Below, piece by piece: positions 46,404 through 56,199 of a stretch of 64,000 nt of DNA (positions within the stretch are counted from its first letter, which is position 1; every line of letters starts with the position of its first letter). The position numbers and the translations under genes are program-made. The notes under the pieces were generated by a model. The model worked only from the letters and a program-made list of their open reading frames with translations. It was not told the DNA's origin and did no database searches. Source of the stretch: Kazachstania africana CBS 2517 (taxonomy: Eukaryota; Ascomycota; Saccharomycetes; Saccharomycetales; Saccharomycetaceae); the NCBI RefSeq assembly GCF_000304475.1, contig NC_018944.1:310001-374000 (forward strand). The letters run 5' to 3'.

Positions 46404-49400
46404 ATGGGTGACCCACAACTAACTTCTATATGGGTTCCTCATGAAACGGAAACTTTCGTTAAGGCTGAATTTACCAGTAAAATATCAAAAAGAAACCCTA
46501 GTAAGAATGTAGAAGAAGAATTCGCTAACGTTAAGTTAATAGATACCAATGAAAATAAACAATTCCCAATACGTGACGTTCATCCAGTTAATCCACCAAG
46601 TTTTGATAAAATCGATGACATGTCCGAATTAACACATCTCAATGAACCTTCTGTTCTTTATAATTTGGAGAATAGATATAAAGATGATCTTATCTATACC
46701 TATTCTGGTCTTTTTCTGGTAGCAATCAATCCTTACTCGAATATCAAGACCTACAGTCAAGAATATATCGATCTTTATAATGGCTCTTCGAAGGATGAAA
46801 ATAAACCTCATATCTTTGCCGTAGCTGAAGAAGCTTATCAAAATCTATTAACCGAAAAGCTAAACCAATCAATATTGGTCACAGGTGAATCTGGTGCTGG
46901 TAAAACGGAAAATACTAAAAAAATCTTACAATATTTAGCTGCAATTACTTCATCTAAAAATAAAAGCACAAATGTATTACAAACGCCAACTTTAGAAAAG
47001 GTTGAAGGATTTGAAATGAAAATTTTACAAAGTAATCCAATCTTAGAATCATTTGGTAATTCACAAACTGTACGTAATAATAATTCATCAAGATTTGGTA
47101 AATTTATTAAAATTGAATTCGATGAAAGGGGCAAAATAAATGGTGCTCATATAGAGTGGTACCTACTGGAAAAATCGAGAGTTGTCAACCAACATAAAGA
47201 GGAGAGGAATTATCATATATTCTATGAATTCCTCAATGGTCTCTCCGAAAATGAACTTCACAGTAAATATAAACTTCCATCAAACTCAATCTCGGATTAC
47301 AAATATCTTTCTGCATCAAACCATATTATTCCTGGAGTTAATGACAAGGCAAATTTTGATGAACTACTAAAAGCTTTTTCAACTGTCGGCTTCTCTCAAG
47401 GAGAAGTTGAAGATATTTTGAAAATTATCTCCATAACATTGCACATAGGCAATGTTGAATTTGTTTCAGAAAAGACTGAACAAGCCGCTTTCAAAAATGA
47501 TACAACCGATTTGACAGAATTATTGGGAATTGAAAACTCTGAATTTAACACAGCAATTTTAAAGCCAAAGTCAAAAGCTGGGAAGGAATGGGTTTCACAA
47601 TCGAAAAACGCAACACAAGCTCGCTTCATTTTAAATTCACTCTCTAGGACACTTTATGAACTTCTTTTTTCGCACATTGTTGAGCGAATAAACAAGTCAC
47701 TTGACCATGGTTCAATGACAGCCAATTACATTGGTCTATTAGATATTGCAGGCTTTGAAATTTTCAAACATAACTCTTTTGAACAATTGTGTATAAACTA
47801 CACCAATGAAAAATTACAGCAATTTTTCAATCACCATATGTTTGTTCTCGAGCAAACTGAATACGTCAAGGAAAATATCCAGTGGGATTACATCGACTAT
47901 GGAAAAGATTTGCAATCAACAATTGATCTTATTGAACAGAAACTATCACCCTCAGGTATCTTACCATTATTAGATGAGGAGTCTATTTTACCAAAGTCTA
48001 CAGATAACTCCTTCTTCGAAAAATTGATAAATAGTTGGGAAAAGAAATCTGATAGGTTCAAACGTTCAAAATTGGAGCATTGCTTTGTTTTAAAACATTA
48101 TGCTGGCGATGTCGAATATGACGTAGAAGGATGGTTGTCTAAAAATAAGGATCCCTTAAATGAAAACCTCTCAAATGTGTTGTCAAATTCTAAAAACAAT
48201 TTAATTGCTAAATTTTTCAATAAAGACACTACGGACAATAAAGATGATACACCTTCTTCCCACAAGAATCGTTCACATGGAAAATCCCTGAGGACTGCAT
48301 CTTCCCGTCATAGAGAGCAGCAAATATATTTACTTAATCAACTTAACACTACACACCCTCACTTCGTTCGTTGCATTATTCCCAACAACTTGAAGATGGC
48401 CAGAAACTTTGATCGAAGATTAATCTTGGATCAATTACGTTGTAACGGTGTCTTGGAAGGAATAAGAATTGCTAGAGAAGGTTATCCTAATAGAATTTTT
48501 TTCAAGGAGTTTTATCAAAGATATAATATTCTCACATCTGCCGAAGATGGAATCACATTCAATAAAAGAGACTTCAAAAGGAATTCACAACTGATATTAT
48601 CATCACTATCTCTAGACCCTAGCCTCTTCAAGGTTGGTAATACGAAGCTTTTTTTCAAAGCTGGTGTCTTGGCAACGTTGGAGAATAAGAAAGAGAATAG
48701 AATTATGCAGATAACCTCATCATTCAATTCTGCCATCAGAGGTTCGATAGTGAGACGTCATACTACAATTCAACAAAGGAAACTAAAATCTGCCCGTATA
48801 ATTGGGACTACATTCAGGAAGTACAATGAATTAATGAATGATCCTTGGTTCAATTTATTCACAAAAGTAAAACCATTACTTTCTTCTGCACAAGATATTT
48901 CCAGAGCCAAGAAATTTAATGAACAAATTAAGGAACTGAAAATTGCCATTGAAAAGAAAGAACAAGAGAAAATTAGCATCTTAGATTTACATAAAGATGT
49001 TTCTAATGAATTGAGGGAGGTACGACAGTTGCTACAACAAGAATCGGAGAACTTAGAGGAGAAAGAGAAATTATTAGCTGACAATGAAACGAAAAGAATT
49101 ATCCTAGAGAAAGAATTAGAGAAAGAATTAGAGCTAAAGGAGCTGCATGAAACGAAGCAGAAAAAATCAGTCCAAGAATATGAGTCCCTTCAAGAGCAAA
49201 TTATTTCAACGAAAAACCTGTTATCGGAAAAGGAAGACTGTATTAGTAACCTAACGTCCAAAAACAAAGTGCTACTTGATGATATTGCCAAATTGAAGTC
49301 TCTCAGCTCCTCAAAGACATCCGAGTATGAGAACCTAATATCTGAAAATGAGAAGCTGGTGAAAAAACTGGAAGAATTAGAGCGTATTGAACAAGAGAAG

Positions 49401-52079
49401 CAATCAGAGATTGATACTTTACAGAAAAAGTTGAACAGCTCCAAACAAAATCTCGACATCAAGCTTGTCACTCTGGAAAAAAATTGTAATGCTGCTATGT
49501 CAAGATTACAAGGTTTAGTTAATGAAAATATTAGTTTACGTTCAGACATAGACAGTCTCAAAAAGGAGAAACAGAAAATTGATCTGCTTTTATCAAAAAA
49601 AGTCACTGAGGTTGAAAGGTTGAGTAACAAAATTGAAAATAATTACAAAGAGATGGAAGCAGTTTCCAAGCAACGCGATACCGTTGTCTCAGAGCATGAT
49701 AAACTAGGAAAGGAGCTAAAAGAGGCCAATCAAAAATATCTAGACATGAAACAAAAATATGAAGAGTTGGAGGGGAGCTTTACTGCCTTACAAAAACGTT
49801 TTTCTAATGATGAGAAACAAAATGAACAGTCAAAGGGGGCAAGCTCAAAAATTGAAACTTTAGAAAACCGTCTTAACCAGGAAATATCCTTGAACACTTA
49901 CCTGACTAGCAGGCTCTCTTCAACTAGAAATAATGAGAATATTGATGATAGCATCTTGCTTGGCGGATCTGACATGAAGGAAGAGAATCTCATTGAAAAG
50001 TATATGGAAATGAAAATTAAGCTGAAAGAAACAAGTAGATTGCTTGAAGAAGAAATAAATGAAAGGAAGAATTTAATCTCAAGATTAAGTTTTACTGAGA
50101 CGAGACTAGCGTCTTCTTCATTTGATTTCCAACAAGCGAGAGCACAAGTGAAAAAACTTAAAGAAATTATTGAAAAATCGGGAATAGAAGTTGATATAGA
50201 TTTTGATTTAAGCAAAATCTCAACAAAAGATGATGTGAACATCGAAAAACTAATTCTTGAAGTACAATACTTGAAGAGACAGCTAGATGTTGAAACTAAA
50301 GCACATTATGATGCTGAAAATGTTGCTGCTGCCCTACACGAAAAATTCACAAAAATTCAAAGAGTAGACTCATCTTCTGACATCTATAAATTGAAGTTTG
50401 AGGCCAGCGAGCAAAAAGTGAAATCCCTAGAAAATAAAATCAAGCATATGCCTCTGAAAGATAGAACCAATCTACAGTCGAGTGGAGAAATCTTCAGAAA
50501 CAGAAAGGAATATTCCAAAATTGATGAAGAATTAAAAGCTTATAAATTTGAAAACTATAAATTACAGGAGCATGTTGATGAATCATATAACCTCATTAAT
50601 AAATTAAATTTTGAGATGAAACAGGCATCTTCCAAGGAAGCCTTACTGAATGAACAGATACAGATGTTAGCAAAAGACTTGGAGGGAACAGAAAGGCAGA
50701 AAGAACTGTTTGCTAACACTGTAAAACAACAGAAAGCACAGTATGAAAGCTGCCTCAATGATTTGCATGAAAATGAAAAGCAGCTAAAAGATTACATCAA
50801 TGCGTTGATGCAAGCTGAAGAAGATATTAAGAGTATGACTGAGATTATTGAAAAATTGAAAGCCCAAAATAAGCAGAAAGACAAAGCAATCTGGGAGAAA
50901 GAAACAGCAAAAAACGATCTGGAAATGAAACTTCAAGAGTGTGAATTGGAGCTGAAAAGGATACAAGGGATTAACAAAATGCTAACGTCGGATTTATCTC
51001 ATTTTAAGGAGAGGGTAGCAGAAGCAACAGATACCTCACAATATGAAAATGAAATAAAAGAACTAAAGGATCAATTAGATATGGGTTTTAAGACCGAGAG
51101 TTCATTGAGAAAGGAAATTTCTACGTTGAACTACAAATTGGAAACGTTGAATAATGATTATGAAGCCAAAATATCGGATCTTCTAAAGCAAAATGAACAC
51201 TATGCGAGAGTCACAGAGACTTTGAATAATGAAAAGGATGAAACTATTGCCTCTAAAGTTGAATTGAGTAAAGAATACCAGGCACTATTGTTGAGGTCTA
51301 ATGATCTGTCATCAAACGTGGAATTGCTAATAAACGAAAATGGTCGACTTAAGTCAGAGCTTGAAAGTTCAAGGGACGCAATAACGAAGTCGAGTGCAGA
51401 ATTCGGTGAACTTTCTCAGGAAAAAGAGGACATTTTAAATAAGATGAAATATTTAGAAGAAACCCTGGAACTGCAGAAAGAACAAAGCGAAAGAAATGAA
51501 GAGCTGGTTCAAAACCTTCAAAAAGACATCAATTATTTCAGAGAGAAGTATGATAATGAAAAACAAAAGAATATCAATCTCTTCGAGGAAAATCAGACTT
51601 TGGTCAGGCAAAGTGAACAGCTTGGTTCTAAACTCCAAAGTTTGAATGAGAAGTTATCTGATACACGTGAGAAGGATGCTTGGTTGTCGAAGATTAGCGA
51701 ATTAGAGGAAATGCTATCTTCTGAAACAGATGAGAAGTATAACCTACTAAAAGGCCTAAAGAGCCAAGAACGTGCTATTCAAGAATTGGAAGAAAAAAAT
51801 ATGAAACAAGCAGATGTCATTAACCTTGCTAATGAAGATAGAAAGCAATTTGAAATTAGTGTAGTGCAGTATAACGAACAACTTGGACAACTAGAGAATC
51901 TTGTGTCACAACAAGAACTACAAATGAAAAAGGCTACTAGGGAAAACACTTTATATCAAGATAAAATACAAGAACTAGAGAGAGAAATTGCATTTTGGAG
52001 AGAGAGATATGATAAAAACAATGCAAATAATGAACAACAGCAAAATTCGGCGTTTCAAACGGAGGAAATTATGAGCTAA
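46404..52079 (+). CDS. MYO1: Myosin II heavy chain Myo1 (1891 aa)
   Basis: Motor of the actomyosin ring at the bud neck in cytokinesis. Motor domain (about 70-760): P-loop VTGESGAGKT (about 158-167), switch I NNNSSRFGKF, switch II DIAGFEIF, and actin-binding HFVRCIIPN near 655. A light-chain binding neck with a degenerate IQ helix follows (about 775-810), then a very long coiled-coil tail (about 840-1880) rich in Glu, Lys, Leu. The length is near the 1928 aa of S. cerevisiae Myo1 (YHR023W), and the neighbours MAS2 and THR1 match. Start is the first ATG. Confidence 0.95.
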   Translation: MGDPQLTSIWVPHETETFVKAEFTSKISKRNPSKNVEEEFANVKLIDTNENKQFPIRDVHPVNPPSFDKIDDMSELTHLNEPSVLYNLENRYKDDLIYTYSGLFLVAINPYSNIKTYSQEYIDLYNGSSKDENKPHIFAVAEEAYQNLLTEKLNQSILVTGESGAGKTENTKKILQYLAAITSSKNKSTNVLQTPTLEKVEGFEMKILQSNPILESFGNSQTVRNNNSSRFGKFIKIEFDERGKINGAHIEWYLLEKSRVVNQHKEERNYHIFYEFLNGLSENELHSKYKLPSNSISDYKYLSASNHIIPGVNDKANFDELLKAFSTVGFSQGEVEDILKIISITLHIGNVEFVSEKTEQAAFKNDTTDLTELLGIENSEFNTAILKPKSKAGKEWVSQSKNATQARFILNSLSRTLYELLFSHIVERINKSLDHGSMTANYIGLLDIAGFEIFKHNSFEQLCINYTNEKLQQFFNHHMFVLEQTEYVKENIQWDYIDYGKDLQSTIDLIEQKLSPSGILPLLDEESILPKSTDNSFFEKLINSWEKKSDRFKRSKLEHCFVLKHYAGDVEYDVEGWLSKNKDPLNENLSNVLSNSKNNLIAKFFNKDTTDNKDDTPSSHKNRSHGKSLRTASSRHREQQIYLLNQLNTTHPHFVRCIIPNNLKMARNFDRRLILDQLRCNGVLEGIRIAREGYPNRIFFKEFYQRYNILTSAEDGITFNKRDFKRNSQLILSSLSLDPSLFKVGNTKLFFKAGVLATLENKKENRIMQITSSFNSAIRGSIVRRHTTIQQRKLKSARIIGTTFRKYNELMNDPWFNLFTKVKPLLSSAQDISRAKKFNEQIKELKIAIEKKEQEKISILDLHKDVSNELREVRQLLQQESENLEEKEKLLADNETKRIILEKELEKELELKELHETKQKKSVQEYESLQEQIISTKNLLSEKEDCISNLTSKNKVLLDDIAKLKSLSSSKTSEYENLISENEKLVKKLEELERIEQEKQSEIDTLQKKLNSSKQNLDIKLVTLEKNCNAAMSRLQGLVNENISLRSDIDSLKKEKQKIDLLLSKKVTEVERLSNKIENNYKEMEAVSKQRDTVVSEHDKLGKELKEANQKYLDMKQKYEELEGSFTALQKRFSNDEKQNEQSKGASSKIETLENRLNQEISLNTYLTSRLSSTRNNENIDDSILLGGSDMKEENLIEKYMEMKIKLKETSRLLEEEINERKNLISRLSFTETRLASSSFDFQQARAQVKKLKEIIEKSGIEVDIDFDLSKISTKDDVNIEKLILEVQYLKRQLDVETKAHYDAENVAAALHEKFTKIQRVDSSSDIYKLKFEASEQKVKSLENKIKHMPLKDRTNLQSSGEIFRNRKEYSKIDEELKAYKFENYKLQEHVDESYNLINKLNFEMKQASSKEALLNEQIQMLAKDLEGTERQKELFANTVKQQKAQYESCLNDLHENEKQLKDYINALMQAEEDIKSMTEIIEKLKAQNKQKDKAIWEKETAKNDLEMKLQECELELKRIQGINKMLTSDLSHFKERVAEATDTSQYENEIKELKDQLDMGFKTESSLRKEISTLNYKLETLNNDYEAKISDLLKQNEHYARVTETLNNEKDETIASKVELSKEYQALLLRSNDLSSNVELLINENGRLKSELESSRDAITKSSAEFGELSQEKEDILNKMKYLEETLELQKEQSERNEELVQNLQKDINYFREKYDNEKQKNINLFEENQTLVRQSEQLGSKLQSLNEKLSDTREKDAWLSKISELEEMLSSETDEKYNLLKGLKSQERAIQELEEKNMKQADVINLANEDRKQFEISVVQYNEQLGQLENLVSQQELQMKKATRENTLYQDKIQELEREIAFWRERYDKNNANNEQQQNSAFQTEEIMS

Positions 52080-52246
52080 GGTTTCCTCAGTATATATAAA
52101 ACATTCGAAAACTGTTTATAAGATTATATACAAGACTTTAATTATACCCAGTTATTTAATTCCATTCTGTGATGAGGGCACGTATCTTCTGTAACGACAT
52201 GGGCTGATTGTGACGAAACTGCAAATATAATGCTATGATGAGAATA

Positions 52247-53653
52247 CTAATTAGTGGAACCCAGTCCATAATATTCCAAGACATCTGTTACTTTTCCAAA
52301 CGCATCTCTCTTCCCTTGCATGACAACAGTAGCTTTGCCAGTTCCTTTACCAGGATTTTGAACCTTACCGGTGACAACCGTTTCTGCAACGCGGATTATG
52401 TCATCTTTGGTTAATTTCTCGATCCTGGAGACCATTTCTTTGATTGGAACTTTAGTGTTACGCAGTTGAATTTGTCTTCCCATATCTTCTAACTCTACTA
52501 ATTTGGATTCAAGATTCATTAGCAGAGAAGATTTGAGCTGATTCTTAGCTCGTGATACTTCTTCATCAGTGGGTCTGAGCTTTTTATTGGCGAATATATT
52601 GTGGAATTGTATGGCTACAATTTCTGCAGCTTGTGGGGCAGCCTCTGGGATACACGACAATGAGATACCAAAAAGTCCAGAATCGGAGTATGTGTGGTTG
52701 AAAGAGGTACAGCTTTCAACGAAATAGTACTGATTCAAGACATGAGAATATAATCTTGAATACATCCCCTTTCCTGGTCCACCAGCACTGAACGACCCTC
52801 CCCCACCAAGTAGTGTTTGTAATGTAGCAAGCGCATATATGTCTGGATGGTCAATTGGTAAACCTTCAAATGCAATTTGGATATGATATAATTCAGGCAA
52901 ATTTCCGAATGGCTTTATTGGAGGAATGCATGTCTCTCCACCAGTGTAATGAGCTCTCTTCTGCATAATTGGAAGTTTCTGAGAATTCCAATCACTAAAA
53001 TATTTCGAAACATATTCCAGTGCCTTTTCATGAGATACACCAACAAATGCTGCTACTGTATTCTCAGGAGTATACAGACCCTCTCTATATTCTGTAAGTG
53101 ACTTTTTGGAAATGGATGGAACAACCTCACGAGGACATAATAATGGAGACCCAAGAGTTTCACCCGAAAAAGCAGTAGTGTGTAGTAACTCAGGTAGTAA
53201 CAAGTCAGGTTTCATCCAAACTTCATCGATTTCATACTGTGCAGCCAGTTTTTGGTCATTCAATTCTTTTTCAGTAATGTTAGGAAATCTTACGGTTTCC
53301 GCCATTAATCGCAACATTTTATCCACATCTTGATTAAACACAGAGGCTTGATACATCATAGATTCTCTCGAGGAAGTACATTGATAGTTACCTCCCAATA
53401 ACTCCAGAGTTTCTGTCATCGTTCTACCGTCTACATTTGTAGTGGATTGAAAAGCAAGACGATCCAGAATGTGTGTGCAGCCTTTTAGGTTATTGGTTTC
53501 AAAACGGGATCCTGCACCAATATACAGACCCAATGCACTAAAATGGCCAGGAACATTTGAAGTAGCAACCCTGAGACCATTTGATAATTTCGTTAGCTGA
53601 TATTCATTCTTGGAAGCCAATGATGACAACCTTCTTACCGAAGCTCTAAACAT
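52247..53653 (-). CDS. MAS2: Mitochondrial processing peptidase alpha subunit Mas2 (468 aa)
   Basis: Substrate-recognition subunit of the matrix protease that removes import presequences. The N-terminus ([16 protein letters not shown]) is a presequence. As expected for the alpha subunit, the HxxEH zinc motif is absent, and the glycine-rich loop [15 protein letters not shown] is present near 284-298. Length is close to S. cerevisiae Mas2 (482 aa, YHR024C). It converges with MYO1 and diverges from THR1. Confidence 0.94.
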   Translation of the reverse strand: MFRASVRRLSSLASKNEYQLTKLSNGLRVATSNVPGHFSALGLYIGAGSRFETNNLKGCTHILDRLAFQSTTNVDGRTMTETLELLGGNYQCTSSRESMMYQASVFNQDVDKMLRLMAETVRFPNITEKELNDQKLAAQYEIDEVWMKPDLLLPELLHTTAFSGETLGSPLLCPREVVPSISKKSLTEYREGLYTPENTVAAFVGVSHEKALEYVSKYFSDWNSQKLPIMQKRAHYTGGETCIPPIKPFGNLPELYHIQIAFEGLPIDHPDIYALATLQTLLGGGGSFSAGGPGKGMYSRLYSHVLNQYYFVESCTSFNHTYSDSGLFGISLSCIPEAAPQAAEIVAIQFHNIFANKKLRPTDEEVSRAKNQLKSSLLMNLESKLVELEDMGRQIQLRNTKVPIKEMVSRIEKLTKDDIIRVAETVVTGKVQNPGKGTGKATVVMQGKRDAFGKVTDVLEYYGLGSTN

Positions 53654-54038
53654 CTGACTGAAATAAAGAAGTAAGGGATACTTATAATTTCAACGACAGC
53701 TCTGCAGCCAAAGAATAAAAGGTTCGATTCCTCGTGAAATAGCCAGCTTATTCGACTTTCCTAACAGTTATAAGCTCATCTATCACTATCCAATATTTAT
53801 GACTTCACTATTTTTAATATCTCTCGGGTTCGGATATCCAGAGGAACGCAGGTTACTGAATTAGGGAAAAGTAGCCTACTTCGGCAAACCATCGAGAAAA
53901 TTTCCTTAAAGAGGAACTGTTACTACTATTAGTCACATCAAGGTTTCTTTTTTTATGAAATTTCAGAAAATTTAAGCAAATTGCCAAGAAATTTTGCAAC
54001 TTTCAATCTATTCAAATCTTCAAGATTGATCGTCAGCG
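53654..54038. other. Divergent MAS2/THR1 promoter region with lone B box
   Basis: GGTTCGATTCC at 53721-53731 is a perfect Pol III B-box core, but no tRNA body or A box accompanies it. I did not see a clear Gcn4 TGACTC site for THR1. No other gene. Confidence 0.5.
53721..53731 (+). promoter_or_regulatory. Orphan B-box (possible TFIIIC/ETC site)
   Basis: GGTTCGATTCC matches the B-box core GGTTCGANTCC exactly. No A box or cloverleaf arms are found 30-60 bp upstream, and no T-run terminator follows, so it is not a tRNA gene. It could be an extra-TFIIIC site, a tRNA relic, or chance. Confidence 0.35.
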
Positions 54039-55112
54039 ATGGTACGTAGTTTTGTTGTTAAGGTGCCGGCCTCTTCTGCAAATATTGGTCCTGGTTACGA
54101 TGTTTTAGGTGTTGGTTTAGCGTTGTTTCTGGAACTAAACGTTTCTATTGATCCTACACAGGCTCATTTGACTAAAGACGACCCAAACAACTGTCTGTTA
54201 AGTTACAGCGAAGACAGTGAAGGGTTTGATTCCGTGCCATTGAGATCTGATGCTAATTTGATTACCAGAACTGCCCTTTACGTTATGCGTTGTAATAATA
54301 TCAGAGCTTTCCCTTCTGGAACGAAAATCCATGTCACCAACCCTATCCCTCTAGGTCGTGGGTTAGGCTCTTCAGGTGCTGCTGTCGTTGCAGGTGTCAT
54401 GTTGGGTAACGAAATCGGACAGCTTGGCTTCTCAAAGCAACGTATGCTAGACTACTGTCTTATGATTGAACGTCATCCAGATAATATTACTGCAGCCATG
54501 ATGGGAGGTTTCTGTGGTTCTTTCTTAAGAGACTTGACCCCTCAAGAACTAGAAAGACGTGAAATTCCATTGGCTGAGGTCTTACCTGAGCCAACTGGAG
54601 GAGAAGACACTGGTTTGGTCCCACCTTTACCACCAACCGATATCGGTAGACATGTTAAATATAACTGGAACCCTAAAATCAAATGTATAGCGATTATTCC
54701 ACAATTCGAATTATCTACCGCTGACTCCAGAGGCGTTCTACCTAAGGCTTATACAACTCAAGATTTAGTTTTCAATTTACAAAGATTAGCAGTTTTGACT
54801 AATGCTTTAACGTTAGATCCTCCAAATGCCAACTTAATTTATCCAGCTATGCAAGACAGAGTCCACCAGCCATACAGAAAAATCTTAATTCCAGGCTTAA
54901 CAGATATCTTACAAAGTGTAACACCTTCCACATATCCAGGTTTGCTCGGTATCTGTCTTTCCGGTGCTGGGCCAACCATCTTAGCTTTGGCCACTGAAAA
55001 TTTTGAGGACATCGCTCAAGAAATTATAAATACTTTTGACAGAAATAACGTCGAATGTACATGGAAGTTATTGGAATTGGCTCATGACGGTGCCACGGTG
55101 GAACAATATTGA
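54039..55112 (+). CDS. THR1: Homoserine kinase Thr1 (357 aa)
   Basis: GHMP-family kinase that makes O-phosphohomoserine in threonine biosynthesis, and in the cell follows homoserine dehydrogenase. Motifs: KVPASSANIGPGYD near the N-terminus, the phosphate loop PLGRGLGSSGAA (about 103-115), and GICLSGAGPTILA near 305-317. It has the 357 aa length of S. cerevisiae Thr1 (YHR025W) and is followed in tandem by VMA16 as expected. Confidence 0.95.
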   Translation: MVRSFVVKVPASSANIGPGYDVLGVGLALFLELNVSIDPTQAHLTKDDPNNCLLSYSEDSEGFDSVPLRSDANLITRTALYVMRCNNIRAFPSGTKIHVTNPIPLGRGLGSSGAAVVAGVMLGNEIGQLGFSKQRMLDYCLMIERHPDNITAAMMGGFCGSFLRDLTPQELERREIPLAEVLPEPTGGEDTGLVPPLPPTDIGRHVKYNWNPKIKCIAIIPQFELSTADSRGVLPKAYTTQDLVFNLQRLAVLTNALTLDPPNANLIYPAMQDRVHQPYRKILIPGLTDILQSVTPSTYPGLLGICLSGAGPTILALATENFEDIAQEIINTFDRNNVECTWKLLELAHDGATVEQY

Positions 55113-55397
55113 ATTTGAAGTTCATTACTATGATATAAATTGATATATAACACTTTAAATTTATAATCGTAATCGACGAATACGTATATGAATTTCATAG
55201 AAAAAAATATCTTGAAAGTAGCCTAAATTTGATTAATAAGATACAAAGAAAGGAAAAGAAGTCTGCGTTGACGCTGTTCAATTCATCTACAAGGGAAATT
55301 CTGTACAAATTTGAAGGTAGTCCGTATCTCATTTTCCATCTTTTTTGCATTATTACTGAAGATATACCGAAATATCAAGAATACAACAAATTTAATC

Positions 55398-56048
55398 ATG
55401 GTCATGGTGAGTGACTCTAAAACGAATAGCAGCGGCTTAGGCTACAAAATTTCATGGTCCAAGGTTCGCAATTTTACTATATTGACCATAATAGTCATCT
55501 ATGCATTGTATAAGCTTTTTACAGGTCATGGAGAAGATATCAATTTTGGTAAATTTTTAGTGAAAACGTCTCCATATATGTGGGCTAACCTCGGCATAGC
55601 TATGTGCATAGGTTTAAGTGTTGTTGGAGCAGCCTGGGGTATATTTATAACGGGGTCTTCTATAATAGGTGCAGGTGTTCGTGCTCCAAGAATCACTACG
55701 AAAAATCTGATATCTATTATCTTCTGTGAAGTTGTTGCCATTTACGGTTTAATTATTGCAATCGTATTCTCATCTAAGCTTACTGTCGCATCTGCAGACA
55801 CTTTGTACTCAAAATCAAACCTCTATACCGGCTATTCTTTGTTCTGGGCTGGTCTCACTGTTGGTGCCTCCAACTTAATCTGTGGTGTCGCCGTTGGTAT
55901 TACTGGAGCCACTGCCGCTATATCTGATGCTGCTGATTCCGCACTTTTTGTCAAAATTTTAGTCGTAGAAATTTTTGGTTCCATTCTTGGTTTATTAGGT
56001 CTAATTGTCGGGTTGTTAATGGCAGGAAAGGCTGCAGACTTTCAATAG
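55398..56048 (+). CDS. VMA16: V-ATPase proteolipid subunit c'' Vma16 (216 aa)
   Basis: Proton-carrying ring subunit of the vacuolar H+-ATPase. The protein has about five membrane helices, a conserved [21 protein letters not shown] start of the first repeat, the essential glutamate in [11 protein letters not shown] (about 111), and the second repeat with [16 protein letters not shown]. The frame is open upstream to 55311 but the family start is at the clustered ATGs at 55398 and 55404. Length is near the 213 aa of S. cerevisiae Vma16 (YHR026W). It overlaps no gene and converges with RPN1. Confidence 0.94.
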   Translation: MVMVSDSKTNSSGLGYKISWSKVRNFTILTIIVIYALYKLFTGHGEDINFGKFLVKTSPYMWANLGIAMCIGLSVVGAAWGIFITGSSIIGAGVRAPRITTKNLISIIFCEVVAIYGLIIAIVFSSKLTVASADTLYSKSNLYTGYSLFWAGLTVGASNLICGVAVGITGATAAISDAADSALFVKILVVEIFGSILGLLGLIVGLLMAGKAADFQ

Positions 56049-56199
56049 GTTAATACACTATTTTGAATCATAAAATGTATATATTTTTTATTAACGAATG
56101 TCGTGTGATGGAATAAACCACACAACCACACAATGTATAAACTTGATATTTTTGATTAATAATATATGATTGTACGATATACAACTTATTTACTCACCT

